A stretch of DNA of 64,000 nt from Lepas anatifera (lineage: Eukaryota > Arthropoda > Thecostraca > Lepadidae). The position numbers were made by a program, and so were the translations under genes. Positions 45,356-56,629 of this stretch are shown here, in pieces. Within the stretch, counting starts at the first letter, position 1; every line of letters begins with the position of its first letter. Location: the NCBI GenBank assembly GCA_034440635.1, contig JAOTON010000198.1, positions 682,001 through 746,000 on the forward strand. Reading direction: 5' to 3'. Below the pieces are notes generated by a model that worked only from the letters and a program-made list of their open reading frames with translations, was not told the origin of the DNA and searched no databases.

Positions 45356-45692
45356 ATTACGCTCTGTTCGGCCTAACGGCGGGCAGGTCCTCAGAACAGA
45401 CCACCGGCTTGAAAACCGTGTTTCTGTTCAGGTGATATGTTCAGGATATGTTACTGGTGCCGGTGGTTGAATACCATTGTCGTGGTGTTAATTCTAAAGC
45501 AGGAGCTACTAATTCTTAAGGTGAAAGTTGCTTTCTGCTCCCGGTAGGTTGCTATCCCAACGCTCTGTTCCGCATGGCTGCCGGCAGGTCCTTTGAACTT
45601 GGGTACCGGCTTGATAACCGTGCTTCTGTTCATGATGGGGCAGGGTATAGGCGGCTGCCTACGTTAGCTGAATAACATTGTCGTGTTACTAA
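45341..45692. repeat. ~190 bp tandem duplication
   Basis: Copies start at CTGCTCCCGGTAG (45343) and CTGCTCCCGGTAG (45535). They share GCTCTGTTC, GGCAGGTCCT, ACCGGCTTGA-AACCGTG, TTCTGTTCA and CATTGTCGTG...TAATTCT. The copies are diverged, with a small insertion in the second. Confidence 0.7.
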
Positions 45693-45713
45693 TTCTACTT
45701 TTGTGTGTTTCAG

Positions 45714-45920
45714 GGCATGGATGACACCCTCTTCATTCACGACCCGGCGGTCATCGAGTGGGCGGCCTCGCAGCGGACATCGAGCGGAAGGCTCCACCTT
45801 CTACTCGGGCATTCCATTGCTTGGGACGCCAAGCTGGCCTCCTGGGTCGCCGAGGACCGCGTGCTGGACCGCGCCTCAGTGGCTCGGCTTCAGGGTTTGC
45901 CAATAGAGACGGCCATTTAA
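45714..45920 (+). CDS. Possible terminal exon, unknown
   Basis: A strong acceptor (CTACTTTTGTGTGTTTCAG|GGC) precedes a GC-rich open frame reading GMDDTLFIHDPAVIEWAASQ then LLLGHSIAWDAKLASWVAED and LDRASVARLQG, ending in TAA at 45918-45920. Base composition and the acceptor support a real exon, but I do not recognise the protein and found no upstream partner on the plus strand. Confidence 0.4.
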   Translation, partial: GMDDTLFIHDPAVIEWAASQRTSSGRLHLLLGHSIAWDAKLASWVAEDRVLDRASVARLQGLPIETAI

Positions 45921-45929
45921 TCCTTCTGC

Positions 45930-48300
45930 TCTTTTTATGTTAACTTGGTGAAAGGTTCTGGAGAAAGTCAAGGGTACAAAAAAGAGTGATCGATTCGTAC
46001 AAGATAATAGGCGCATAGCATAGATTGCAGTGTTTCAGCGGTTGATTCCTTCAAACACATATTACAGTCCACTATTTCGTAAACAATCTTTTGGGGCTCA
46101 TAGCAGTCGCAGCATAGATGGAGGCGGGCCCGGACCCGCCCCTGAGGCCTGAGCGGGTCAAAAACCGTCTGGTAACCCCTCAACTCTTCACAAAATCACG
46201 CGTGGAAATGTTGTGATTGGTAATCTTTGTCCTTTCTGGAGGCGCTGTGTTCGGAAATCTATCAAGAGGCGTTCCATAAGTGTCCCAGATGACCACTGGT
46301 ATGTTTCTGGCAATATAGTGGAGAGAAACTACAAAGAGAAGGCGACTACTGTTACCAGCCACATACATATATACTGCCTGCTAAAAAAACAATCCTGCAG
46401 CCAATCTCTATGGATGAGGGAGCTCTCAGTTCTGCTTTCTATCTCCTAGTTAGGATGCGCCGGTGAAACAGTTTAGGTCGGCATATGGTTGAGACGGGTT
46501 TAATTGCTCGTCTGAGGACACGGCTGGTTTCCCAGTGGGTCAATGAGACCATTCCAGTTGACTGGAGCATGGCCGCGTGGAAGAACAAAGCATCACATTC
46601 TGGTGAAGTTCAGCAGGAAACGAGTGACAATCTTTCACTGTATGCTGTATAATTATTGCGTGCTGACGATTATTTGTTCGGAACGCGAGTACAAGTAAAG
46701 TTTTCAAGAATTCAGGAGCACCAATAACACTGTAGCTTTTCCAGAGGGAAAATCATGACCGATCTATGCGTTTGTGTACACATGCCACTCTCTCAACACA
46801 ATATAGGCGGGGAAACGCTTCGGGGAACGCTTCGGAAACACTTCCAGCCAGTTCCATCTACACATCAGCAGAAACCAACAAAGCTCCGTCACACAACTGT
46901 TGCTGGGAGAGGCCGCGTCAGCAACATGGGGGCACCCGCCAACGACGACAAAAAAAACAGCAATACCCTGACAGCGGCTGAAGCTCAGGTATACAACACA
47001 CCGACCAGCTGTCGCGACAGTGTGCTGAACACGACTCGGATCACGCTGGCTAACGCTTCTGTAGCCAGTCCACGTGGTCGACACGGAACTTCACCGACCC
47101 AGAAATGGAGCAGGACAGCGACCGCAAGACCGAAGGCCAGCTGCCTAAGACTAATTGAACTGATCGTCGCTTTTTCCTGGACTGCCTGACCAGAGGCATG
47201 GCTGGTTCTTCAGTGGGTCAGTGCGGTATCTCCAGCGAACAGTCCGATCACGTGATAGGTTGGTACACACTACGACAAGAGCGGTACGTGTACGGGTGTA
47301 TGGCGAGCTGCCGCTGACTCTGCACACTGCAGAGTCACCCAGTTAGTGTTTGGGACACGGTGCAGTAAGCCACACTAACAAAGGTCACCGTTCGGAAACA
47401 GCTGAGGGGTTTCAGTTCTATACAGTTTCATACAGTGTTATCAAACTAAATGGCTGTATAATCGGCGTCCGGTTGACCTGGTGGCTTCATTGCCCGTCTT
47501 CAGATCGGGAGAGCATGGATTAACAAGGGTTCGACATGAGCATTAGCATGGGTTATCGACACCGCATTCGACTGCATGGACATTAGCATGGGTTCAATTC
47601 CCATGGCAGGAAACGCCTTCCGTGTCCCATCTGCCCCGGTGGAGAGGATCCTTAAACACCCAAACCCTTATAACCCTTGTAATTGGGGAAGTGCACCTGT
47701 TGGGAGGGGCCCTAACAAAAATTAAAATAAAGCGATGTAAAACTGTATGGCTGTTTTCAGTGATGTAAAACTAAATGGTTGTATATGTGGGTATTTAGCC
47801 AAGCCACCAGCTGCGTGTATTCCTTGGTGTGTGACGTCACCGCCTGCCGGCTCGACACCGGCCTCACCCGCAGAAACGTAACGTCGCCGGCAGGCCAGCA
47901 CACAGCAATGTGATGAAATTGAATTCACACTTATAATTTAGGTATCGCGGAACTTTCATTGCAAACTACAAAGGCCTGATATCAGTTTGCTATAAGTTCA
48001 GATTATCTAGCTCAGTCTGGAAGAATGTTACAGAGGGCTTGCTACCGTGTACTGCATATGCGCAAATCGCCAATGTCGCTCGTTCCCTGCGAAAATGTAG
48101 TTTGGTGCACGGCGCAGAACGGGCGGCTGCTATGCTCAGCAAAGTTAAACTTGATGCGGTGACGCACGAATTAAACACCCGGATGCTGGTCCTAAACTAT
48201 TACAATTGTTTTGGTTTCGCGTAATATACAACAGCAAGAGACCCAAGGACGTTTGAGACCAATGAAGCAGTGAAGCCAAGTGAAACTAAATAACCTACAT
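45930..48300. other. No supported gene
   Basis: A pair of related blocks occurs at 46495-46560 and 47165-47235 (GGCTGGTTTCCCAGTGGGTCA and GGCTGGTTCTTCAGTGGGTCA). Open frame 46755-47189 is polar and unrecognised. Confidence 0.35.
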
Positions 48301-48302
48301 AA

Positions 48303-48425
48303 AGTGGCGGATACAAGGGGGCCAGGGGCCCAAGCCCCCCGAAATGTTTGAGTGCCTATAGCTAATGCTAATGCATAGGCGGAGGCTGATCCGAGGGGCC
48401 CCTGAAGTCCTGGGTCCGCCACTGC
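48303..48425. mobile_element. MITE with TGGCGGAY...GTCCGCCA ends
   Basis: AGTGGCGGATACAAGGGGG at the left and CCTGGGTCCGCCACTGC at the right are inverse partners. The interior is rich in GGGGCC. A related copy is 49665-49818. Confidence 0.6.
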
Positions 48426-48611
48426 CTACATATACAGCGATGTAGAACGGTACGGCTGTATACAGCGACGTAAAGCTGTATGGCCGAATACAGCTGTTGA
48501 AAATTGTCGCTCCTCGGCGATTTCAGAGGGCACACTGTGGCTACCCGAGCCTGGGCCGGTCCCGTTGTCGCCACTCACGCACAGCTAACGACACCGGCAG
48601 TAGCCGGCCGC

Positions 48612-49515
48612 ACAGCAGAACGCAGCGTCTAACGGCATCCCCTCCTGACGCGTCACACATCTATCGCAGCGTCTAACGACATCCCCTCCTGACACGTCAC
48701 ACATCTATCGCAGCGTCTAACGGCATCCCCTCCTGACACGTCACACATCTATCGCAGCGTCAAACGGCATCCCCTCCTGACACGTCACACATCTATCGCA
48801 GCGTCTAACGGCATCCCCTCCTGACACGTCACACATCTATCGCAGCGTCTAACGGCATCCCCTCCTGACACGTCACACATCTATCGCAGCGTCTAACGAC
48901 ATCCCCTCCTGACACGTCACACATCTATCGCAGCGTCTAACGGCATCCCCTCCTGGCACGTCACACATCTATCGCAGCGTCTAACGAAATCCCTCCTGAC
49001 ACGTCACACATCTATCGCAGCGTCTAACGGCATCCCCTCCTGGCACGTCACACATCTATCGCAGCGTCTAACGAAATCCCCTCCTGACACGTCACACATC
49101 TATCGCAGCGTCTAACGGCATCCCCTCCTGACGCGTCACACATCTATCGCAGCGTCTAACGACATCCCCTCCTGACACGTCATACATCTATCGCAGCGTC
49201 TAACGGCATCCCCTCCTGGCACGTCACACATCTATCGCAGCGTCTAACGACATCTCCTGACGTCACACATCTATCGCAGCGTCTAACGACATATAATGAC
49301 GTCACACATCTATCGTAGCATCTAGCGACATCTAATATCACATTCATCGCAGCGTCTAACGACATCCCCTAACATCACACATCTATCGCAGCGCCTAACG
49401 ACATCTAACATCACACATATATCGCGGCGTCTTGCGACATACCCTAGCATGACACTATCCCAGCGTCTAACGACATATCCTGACGTCCCACATCTATCAC
49501 AGCGTCTAACGGCGT
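48612..49515. repeat. 44 bp tandem array, about 20 units
   Basis: The unit contains CGCAGCGTCTAACGGCATCC followed by CCTCCTGACACGTCACACATCTAT. The first 14 or so units are nearly identical. From about 49230 the units shorten to 30-40 bp and diverge toward the right edge. The core TGACACGTCA becomes the perfect palindrome TGACGTCA in two edge units (49258-49265 and 49297-49304). No gene spans it. Confidence 0.95.
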
Positions 49516-49664
49516 CTCCTGTCACACGCATGCCTCACACGTGTTTCAACACCGCTAAACATCGAAACGGCACTGCAGTCGCGGCTTTAACCCGCACCCA
49601 GCCTGAGGTCACTTGAATACACATCCGCTGCATATGTGCTCTTTCGAAATTGTCTGCTGGCGCA

Positions 49665-49818
49665 GTGATGAATGCAAGGGGGCTAGGGAGCTTAAGGCCC
49701 TCTCCGGAAATGTCAGAGTAGCTATAGGAAATGCATAGCCGGACGCTGTTCCGAGTGGCATGGGAGGTTCCAGCTCCTAGCCTCCCCCCAAATTAAGTCC
49801 TGGGTCCGCCACTGTCTG
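49665..49818. mobile_element. MITE related to 48303-48425
   Basis: Ends CAGTGATGAATGCAAGGGGG and AAGTCCTGGGTCCGCCACTG. The interior has GGGGGCTAGGG, ATGCATAGCCGGACGC and CCTAGCCTCCCCCC. The left end is eroded. Confidence 0.5.
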
Positions 49819-50009
49819 CTAGCTAAGCAGACTAGCATCTCCAAATCCTACTCGCAGCGCCGTTCTCGCACCAGGGCGCCGAGTACGCTCCCCCGAGATG
49901 ACGGGGTGCAGGGAGACTGCGACGCCGGGGTGTAACGGTAACCACCAGCGAGGCGGCGCGCGGCCCTCTGCTGCACAGCGGGGCACGGGCCGCGCCTCCT
50001 CAGTGTCCC

Positions 50010-50105
50010 AAAACCTGGGGTGCTGGGTGCAGAACGACACCCAGTCAAGCAGAATTTTTCACTCACTTTTATATATTTTTGCTGAATTTTCCTCTCACTT
50101 CCAAC
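50010..50105. repeat. Interspersed repeat end
   Basis: GGGGTGCTGGGTGCAGAACG, ACACCC and CACTCACTTTTATATA match 38080-38175. It lies just outside the left end of the 5 kb transposon. Confidence 0.5.
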
Positions 50106-50148
50106 AATACTTACTACTATTTAATTTTACTCAACAATACTGGGGAAT

Positions 50149-50785
50149 TCCACCATAAGACGACCAAAAAAATCATGAATCTACACCCGACCATTTTTGT
50201 TTTCCTTTCAAATCTGGGTCACTAGGGGTTTCGAGGGCGCTGAATTGATTGGAACCCTCGAAAAAATTCCCAAAAATATTTCTTCGGAGATATGGCCCCA
50301 GGCAATTTTCGAAGTTGGTGTTGCAAGTGTTTTTTAACGGCTCATAGTTTCAACGTTTTGGCAGTGATTTTCATAAATCTTTTTTTGTTGTGTTTATAAT
50401 AGGTGAAACAACATCTTGGTTATTTTGGATTTTCCAATTTCAAAAATAATGGTTACATAATTTCTTGACAAAATTTTTCAACGATGACCTTGACCCAAAG
50501 TTATTTGAAATTCGTATTTTAGTCTGAAAGCGATTTGAAATACATTCAAACTCTTTTAAATGAAATAATAAAAAAATTGGGTATCGAGTTGCATATATTT
50601 TTTCTAGCTTACAAAAGCAGACACCAGGTGGCAAAAGAAAGTCATTCTCGCCGTAACACACTATACAATTTGGCTAGAGCCTTGCAAACAAAACTAATCT
50701 GCCTTTTGCTACTGGCGGCTTGTTTTTGTGACCTTTTGTGATGTCAGGTCATGTCAGGTCACCTAGGGTAAGGCTTTCCGGAAGG
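50149..50785 (+). repeat. Left terminal inverted repeat of the 5 kb transposon
   Basis: Inverse partner of 54520-55143, about 85-90% alike by eye. Contains AGGTCATGTCAGGTCA near its inner end and the TCAAGGTCA motif on the minus strand. Confidence 0.88.
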
Positions 50786-51357
50786 TAGTGAACAGCAGTA
50801 TTTGTATAGACGGTGGGAGTCTAGGCGACCTTCAAAGGTGTGAGAGTAGTCCACAAAGACGACCAAATAATGATATAATTAACTGCATAATTGTCCCATT
50901 GACAGGGGAGTCGTTTTGAGAAAAAAACAGCAAGCACACCTGGAAAATCTGACTAGCTAACGCTCTGTCTTTTAATAATTTTTCGGGCTTACTGACGCAC
51001 CAACTTCCAGGCATATGGCGTCGGCAACTCTTGGACTATTGGAAAGGTTTCGAAGTCAAACTGTTCCTTGGACCAGCCGCGTGTTAAGGACTAGCAGTAC
51101 GCCATCGCAGTCTGGGTGCTCTTGTGCTAGGCGAAGGGGGACATTGTTATTGTGCTATTCCTCACGTCTGGCGCGCGCTGGTCACGCAGAGCAAACAACG
51201 CCGAAGGGGCTCTCCCCCTCTCCATACTGGAGAAGGACGGGACACCTGGGAGCGAAAAACATGAGCGACGTCAGTCGTGAACCCTTGATTGGAGTGGAAA
51301 CACTTGGGCATTGCGCGTGCTGGTATTAGGCTACGCTAGTGATATAGAAAGCTCATA

Positions 51358-51696
51358 ATGCCATTTAATTTCTGCTGTGACCCATATAGTCGACACAAGA
51401 GGCAAATTTCGAAAAATGTGCGATTGCCGAAGGCAGAATTGGTCGAAGCCGTCAACGATCACCGCCTTACCAGCAGTGATTATCTGTGTGACAACTGCCG
51501 CAAAAAGCTGACAAAAATCCAAAAAGTCTACCGAGAGAGGAAACCAGCTCAAGTTTGAGCGAAAGTGTACCGATTGAGGGACCGGTTACATCTGCATCTG
51601 AATCTACCGGCTCATCACTTGCGGATCCAGATGTTAGCCACCAACGAATCAGTGAACTTCTTCCCAGCCTTGATGTGTCACCTCTGGTTGGAAAAA
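51358..51696 (+). CDS. Transposase exon 1 (zinc-finger-like)
   Basis: Reads MPFNFCCDPYSRHKRQISKN and LCDNCRKKLTKIQKVYR, a Cys4-like pattern (CC...CDNC) found at the N-terminus of this transposase type. It then passes into another frame near 51553 (SESVPIEGPVTSASESTGSS and DVSHQRISELLPS) and ends at a donor AAAAA|GTAAGTA (51696/51697). A one-base indel at the TTT run of 51554-51556 would explain the frame change. Confidence 0.5.
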
Positions 51697-52037
51697 GTAA
51701 GTACTATCTCTCCTTTTGTTTTTATTTTGTTTTATTAGGAACACTTCCAACAACTGTTCCTGCCCAATAACAGGGAGGATTGGTGTGGGTGTAGGAAGTC
51801 AATGTCGTCATATATTGTTTTGATTGCATGGGCTTATAAAAAGCTTAATTTTCACGTTGATACCGATGCTTGGTCTTGGAATATTCTAGTACTATTCTAT
51901 GATTTTATGCAGTCATGTCAGCATGCCCACTGAGTTTCCTTTCCTACATTTATGCGGTTAAATTAACTAACACTAGGACCAGTTCCGCGCTTGTTCATAT
52001 CGGGTCATAGAACCTAACAATGTATCATTTTTCGCAG

Positions 52038-52198
52038 GGGGTTGAAGCCCAGTACACGGCGATACGCGGGCTCTGAAAAGCTTCGAAAAGTGGTCAGCTC
52101 TGTTAAAAGAAAGATAGAGCATACCCTGGATATCGACCTTCCAACCCCTGGAAATACTCCGAAAAACCTCGTCGGGAGGCCCAGGGCGACTTGGAAAG
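52038..52198 (+). CDS. Transposase exon 2
   Basis: Acceptor TTTTTCGCAG and donor GGAAAG|GTATGT bound an open frame reading SEKLRKVVSSVKRKIEHTLD and LPTPGNTPKNLVGRPRATWK. The position between the zinc-finger exon and the catalytic part fits the family. Phases at the two flanking introns disagree by one base, so small indels or slightly different splice sites must be assumed. Confidence 0.45.
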
Positions 52199-52730
52199 GT
52201 ATGTTTTATGTACACCATTGTTTTGTTCAGGAGATTTAAAACTTTCATGAGCATTGGTGACACATTTTCCGGTTTATACGGTGATTGCTTTTTCGCAATG
52301 GCGCGTATTCCTATTGCTAGGATGCAGTCTAGTTGATACTCCCTATTCACTCGTTTAGTGGTTCCTAGAATAATTCCCCAATTTTTTTAAAGATTTGGAT
52401 CAAGTAGTTATCACGCCATGATATCATTATTTTCGATATAGCCATGGGCTAGCATAGTCTGCCACAAAGAAATCGTCTCAAGGGAGATTTATGATTATCG
52501 TGCATCTAAACCTAATTTGGTTGGCATTGTATTTTTGTTAATTGGTTAAATATTGACAGGCACAAGAGCGTCTCGCTCGATTTTGTTTCCATATTTTGAA
52601 AATTTTCGTAAGCAATGTGTTGTAAAATAGTTTTAAATTTCACAAGCTTGACTAGTATCCAGAAATAATGCAGATACGCATACGTACCATTAACAGATCA
52701 ATCAGTCATGATATTTTCCGGTGCTTTTAG

Positions 52731-54323
52731 GTATAAAGCCCTCATGGGAGAACTAAAGGATGCCTTCAAAGACACGGATGACTGCAAGAGACGCCTGGCC
52801 ATTTTGACTTTGTCGCCATATTCTATCGAAAGAACGGCTGATTTTTTTGGGGCCAGCGCGCACATGGTGAAGAAGAGCCGAGAACTGAAACGAAACCATG
52901 GTATTTTACCAGAAGTGCAAAGCATGAGTAGAGGCCGGCATAGAATCACAGAAGAGGTCAAGCTGAAAGTCAAGAGATGTTACGAAGACGACGAGGTCAG
53001 TCGCATGTGTCCTGGTAAAAGGACTGCATCTCGATGCGTGACGAAAACGGCGAAAAAGTAAATGTGCAGAAACGGCTCGTGCTCGGAAGTTTGAGGGAGA
53101 TGTATGAGCTTTATAAGACTGATGAGAACAACCCAGACATCAGCTTCTCATCATTTGCGGCGCTGCGCCCCAAGCACTGTGTGCTGGCAGGTGCAAGCGG
53201 CACGCACTCTGTGTGCGTTTGCACCTATCATCAAAACCCCGCTCTCCTTCTGTCTGCTCTTAACTGTCCTGGGCTAACATGTGAGGATTTGATTGACATG
53301 GCTGTGTGCAACTCAGATAATCGTGACTGTATGATGGGTAATTGTGACCAATGTCCGGGTGAGAAGGGTGTGGCGGAGTATTTGACCATGTTGGTGCAGG
53401 AGGAAGGTGAAGATGTTGATGGTGATGTTGAGGTCAGGTATAAACAGTGGGAGAGCGCAGATAGGTGTACACTGGCAGAGATGGTATTAACTCTTGAAGA
53501 AAGCGTGACAAAGCTGAGCAAGCAAATAGCTGACCTTGCACAGCACCACTATGAAGCAAGGGCACAGGCTGCTTTTTTCAAGCACCTCAAAGAAAGTGTA
53601 GCTGATGATGAAGTCGTCGTTCAAGGTGACTTCTCCGAAAATTACACTTTCATCGTACAGGATGCTGTGCAGGGGTTTTGGTGGGATGCCACACAGTGCA
53701 CTGTGCACCCCTTCGTCGCGTACTGGCGAGAAGATAGCATCGAGCAGCACCAGAGCTTCTGCGTCATTTCTGACGATACAAAACATAGTTCCACCTCTGT
53801 CCATGCTTTCATCAAACATTTAGTGCCATTAATTCAGAAAAAGCTACCGAGAGTGTCGAAAATCCACTACTTTAGCGATGGCAGTAGCGCGCAGTACAAA
53901 AATAGGTACAACTTTATAAATGTGTGCCACCACGCCGCTGACTTCAAGGGCATATCGTTTGAGTGGCACTTCTTTGCCACCTCACATGGTAAGGGGGCAT
54001 GTGACGGCATAGGTGGAACGGTGAAGCGTGCCACCTACCGGGAGAGTCTGCGTCGGCCGGTCACCAACCAGATCCTCACTGCTGAGCACATGTTTCAATT
54101 TCTGACCGACAAGTTCAGGTCGTCGATTGAATTTTTGTATGTGTCGGGGAGTGAAATACAAAAAGTAGCCGCAGATCTCAGGGGCCGCTTCGCCACCACT
54201 GTCACCATCAAGGGTACCCGGAGAAGCCACAGGTTCAATCCTGTGGACTTTGAAACTATGCAGGTATACAGGCTGTCAGAAGATGACCTATGCAGGCACG
54301 TAAAGGTGGCGAAGCGGGTTTAA
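52731..54323 (+). CDS. DDE-like transposase, main exon (one frameshift)
   Basis: Acceptor GCTTTTAG at 52730. The first part (to about 53020) reads YKALMGELKDAFKDTDDCKR with a helix-turn-helix-like segment (SIERTADFFGASAHMVKKSR). A one-base loss at the AAAA run near 53017 moves into the 429-residue frame 53034-54323. That frame contains RPKHCVLAGASGTHSVCVCT (Cys/His cluster), VVQGDFSENY (D199), IHYFSDGSSAQYKN (D282) and ATSHGKGACDGIGGTVKR (H318, D324), and ends GTRRSHRFNPVDF. The acidic and His residues in this order suggest an RNase H-fold catalytic core. The family is common as uncharacterised proteins in fish and invertebrates; I cannot name the superfamily with certainty. Apart from the single indel it looks intact. 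Confidence 0.75.
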
Positions 54324-54519
54324 TGAAATGAGCAGTCACCGATAAAAATATTTAGGATTCACCACATGAAAGAGAGGCTTTGCCTAACATATTGTTGTTG
54401 TTTTCTATGCGTGTGAAGCTGTGTGTATGTGTTTAAATAAACTGGCAATGGTTCCGGACATCTTTTATTATTAATTTAAGTAGCTTTTTAAAACTCAAAT
54501 AGCAAACTATCACTCATGC

Positions 54520-55143
54520 TGGAAAGCCTTACCCTAGGTGACCTGACATGACCTGATATAATACAAGATCACGAGAACAAACTACCAGTAGCAAAAAGGC
54601 AGGTTAGTTTTGGTCGCAAGGCTCTAGCGCAATTGCATAATGAGTTACGGCGAGAATGGGTTTATTTTGCCACCTGGTGTCTGCTTTTGGAAGCTAGAAA
54701 AAATATATGCAACTCGATACCCAATGTTTTTATTATTTCATTTGAAAGAGTTTGAATGTATTTCAAATCGCTTTCAGACAAAAATACAAATTTCAAATAA
54801 CTTCGGGTCAAGGTCATCGTTGAAAAATTATGTCAAGAAATCAAGTAACCAAAATTTTTGAAATTTGAAAATCCGAGATAGCTAAGATGTTTTTATATCT
54901 ATTTTTAATGCAATAAAAAAGATTTATGAAAATCACTGCCAGAACTTCGAAACTATGAGCCGTTAAAAGAATACTTGTAACACCAACTTCGAACATTGCC
55001 TGGGGCCATATCTCCGAAAAAAATATTTTTGGGAATTATTTCGAGGGTTCCAATCAATTCAGCGCCCTCGAAACCCTTAGTGACCCAAATTTGAAGGAAA
55101 TAAAAAATGGTCGGGTGTAGGTCACTGGTCGTCTTATGGTGGA
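54520..55143 (-). repeat. Right terminal inverted repeat of the 5 kb transposon
   Basis: Inverse partner of 50149-50785, ending GGTCGTCTTATGGTGGAAT. Confidence 0.88.
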
Positions 55144-55441
55144 ATGCACCTACTTACTACAAAGGCCAGTTCCATTGCCTCCTCTACCAACGTCCACTGG
55201 AAAAAGAGAGCAGCAGAATCGACTAAAAGATCGCCAAATTAACTCGGCTCTTATGCGCTTGTTTGGCTTTTCTGCAAGAAAATCTGGCGATTTCTATTTT
55301 TCTAGCCAATTATACCTGGCATCCTTATATCCACCGATTTCAGTGGAACAACTGAATCGAAATTCTGGCGCGGGCAAGACGCTCAGTTCCCCCTGCCCCA
55401 CCGGAGAAAGTTCCCATGGGTGAACACCGCCACTAAATTCC

Positions 55442-56625
55442 ACCACTCACAAAATTGGTGAGTGGAAAATTAGACACCCTAGCCTTGTGTAGCCAAAAAA
55501 ATGAGCTAACCGCTTTGAAAGATACATTTTTGGAAAGCAGTTTATCTGTGCACATGATTTCTAGGCTTACGTCCTTGAAACGTTGTTTTTGTATTTCTGG
55601 TACCGAGAATAGTGAAAAACCATTTTTGGTCATCTTGTTGTGAAAAGCAATTATCTTGAAATTTGTGTGCTCAACCCGCCGCGCCTGGCTGATTGTAAAC
55701 GAAAGGAAGAAACAACAGAAAGGAGGCTGTAGTAGCTTCGATTAGATATTGATAGAAAGCAGCATACTCATATGAAGGTGAGTATATATGTGAAGAGAAG
55801 CAGGGGAATTGACAGGTAAAGAAACGAAACTTTTAGCAAGAGTCTGGAAGAGTTTATTGCCATGATAGAAAGTTTGTAGTTTCGTCTGGGTTAGTCAAGT
55901 GTAAACCAAGGCTCTACTGGGCCCTAGCATAGGTGTATGCGAGGTGCAGTGATTGAGGTCAGGAGTGGCCTCCAAAATTCCGATAACTATAGGTATAGGT
56001 ATAGGAGGGGCGTTGTCCCGGACAGGAAAACTATACGGTGTATGCTTAGATAATTAATTTTGGAACTAGGTATTGCATGAAAAAAATCCCGTTTCATTTT
56101 TCACCACCTGCCGATCTCAGAGGCCACCTCTGCAGAGTTGGTCTGAGGGGGCCCCGATATTTCGTCTCAGGGGCCCTTTAAAGCTGGCCGTGTGGGAGAG
56201 GAGAGGAGGGACACAAGAGTTGGTCTAGGGAAGCCCCCCAAGAGTCTTGATGGCTCCCAGAGTTTTTTCCCCCGAAGGTTGGTCTCAGAGGCCCCCAAAA
56301 AGTTTTTTATTTGTGGAAATTCACCAACTCCTTAAAAAAATTGGAGACTGCATCAGGGGTTTCAGCTGGTAAAAATTTACCTGCTTAACCCAAATTTTTC
56401 ACATGGGAATGGTCAAACAATGCTGTTTGGGGTCGATTTAAAAATATTTACTTTGAGAAAATTAAAGGAAATATCCATCCTTCAGTTCAAACAAGGGCTC
56501 TGAGAGTTTATCACCTGAGTACCCAAATTTGAAATTTTTTACTCCGCCATACATTTTGAGGGGAATTTTCCACTCACTCGCCATAAATTCCGTGCTGAAT
56601 TTTCCACTCGACACCCTAGCGCAAA
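55442..56625. repeat. Interspersed repeat with CCACTCAC/GTGAGTGG blocks
   Basis: GGTGAGTGGAAAATTAGACACCCTAG at the left and AATTTTCCACTCACTCGCC plus GAATTTTCCACTCGACACCCTAG at the right share the same motif. Between them is an unrecognised 1 kb containing a GGGGCCC-rich stretch at 56140-56300. It may be one element or two insertions. Confidence 0.35.
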
Positions 56626-56629
56626 ACCT

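Larger units (their letters stand above)
50149..55143 (+). mobile_element. 5 kb DNA transposon with ~630 bp TIRs
   Basis: The left terminal repeat (50149-50785) is the imperfect reverse complement of the right one (54520-55143). The outermost shared sequence is ATTCCACCATAAGACGACC and the innermost CCTAGGGTAAGGCTTTCC. Both repeats hold a DR4 (50746-50761, 54539-54554) and a TCAAGGTCA (50485-50493, 54808-54816). Between them lies a multi-exon transposase (51358-54323). A truncated tRNA-derived SINE at 50970-51050 is nested inside. Clear target-site duplications were not found. It could be a recently active autonomous copy. Confidence 0.85.

Noticed and set aside
48612..49515. CRISPR-like array
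   Set aside because: Units are contiguous 44 bp monomers with no unique spacers, and the context is a eukaryotic genome without cas genes.
49180..49531. Minus-strand proteins with repeated RRCDRCVT motifs
   Set aside because: They are translations of the 44 bp tandem array and have no independent support.
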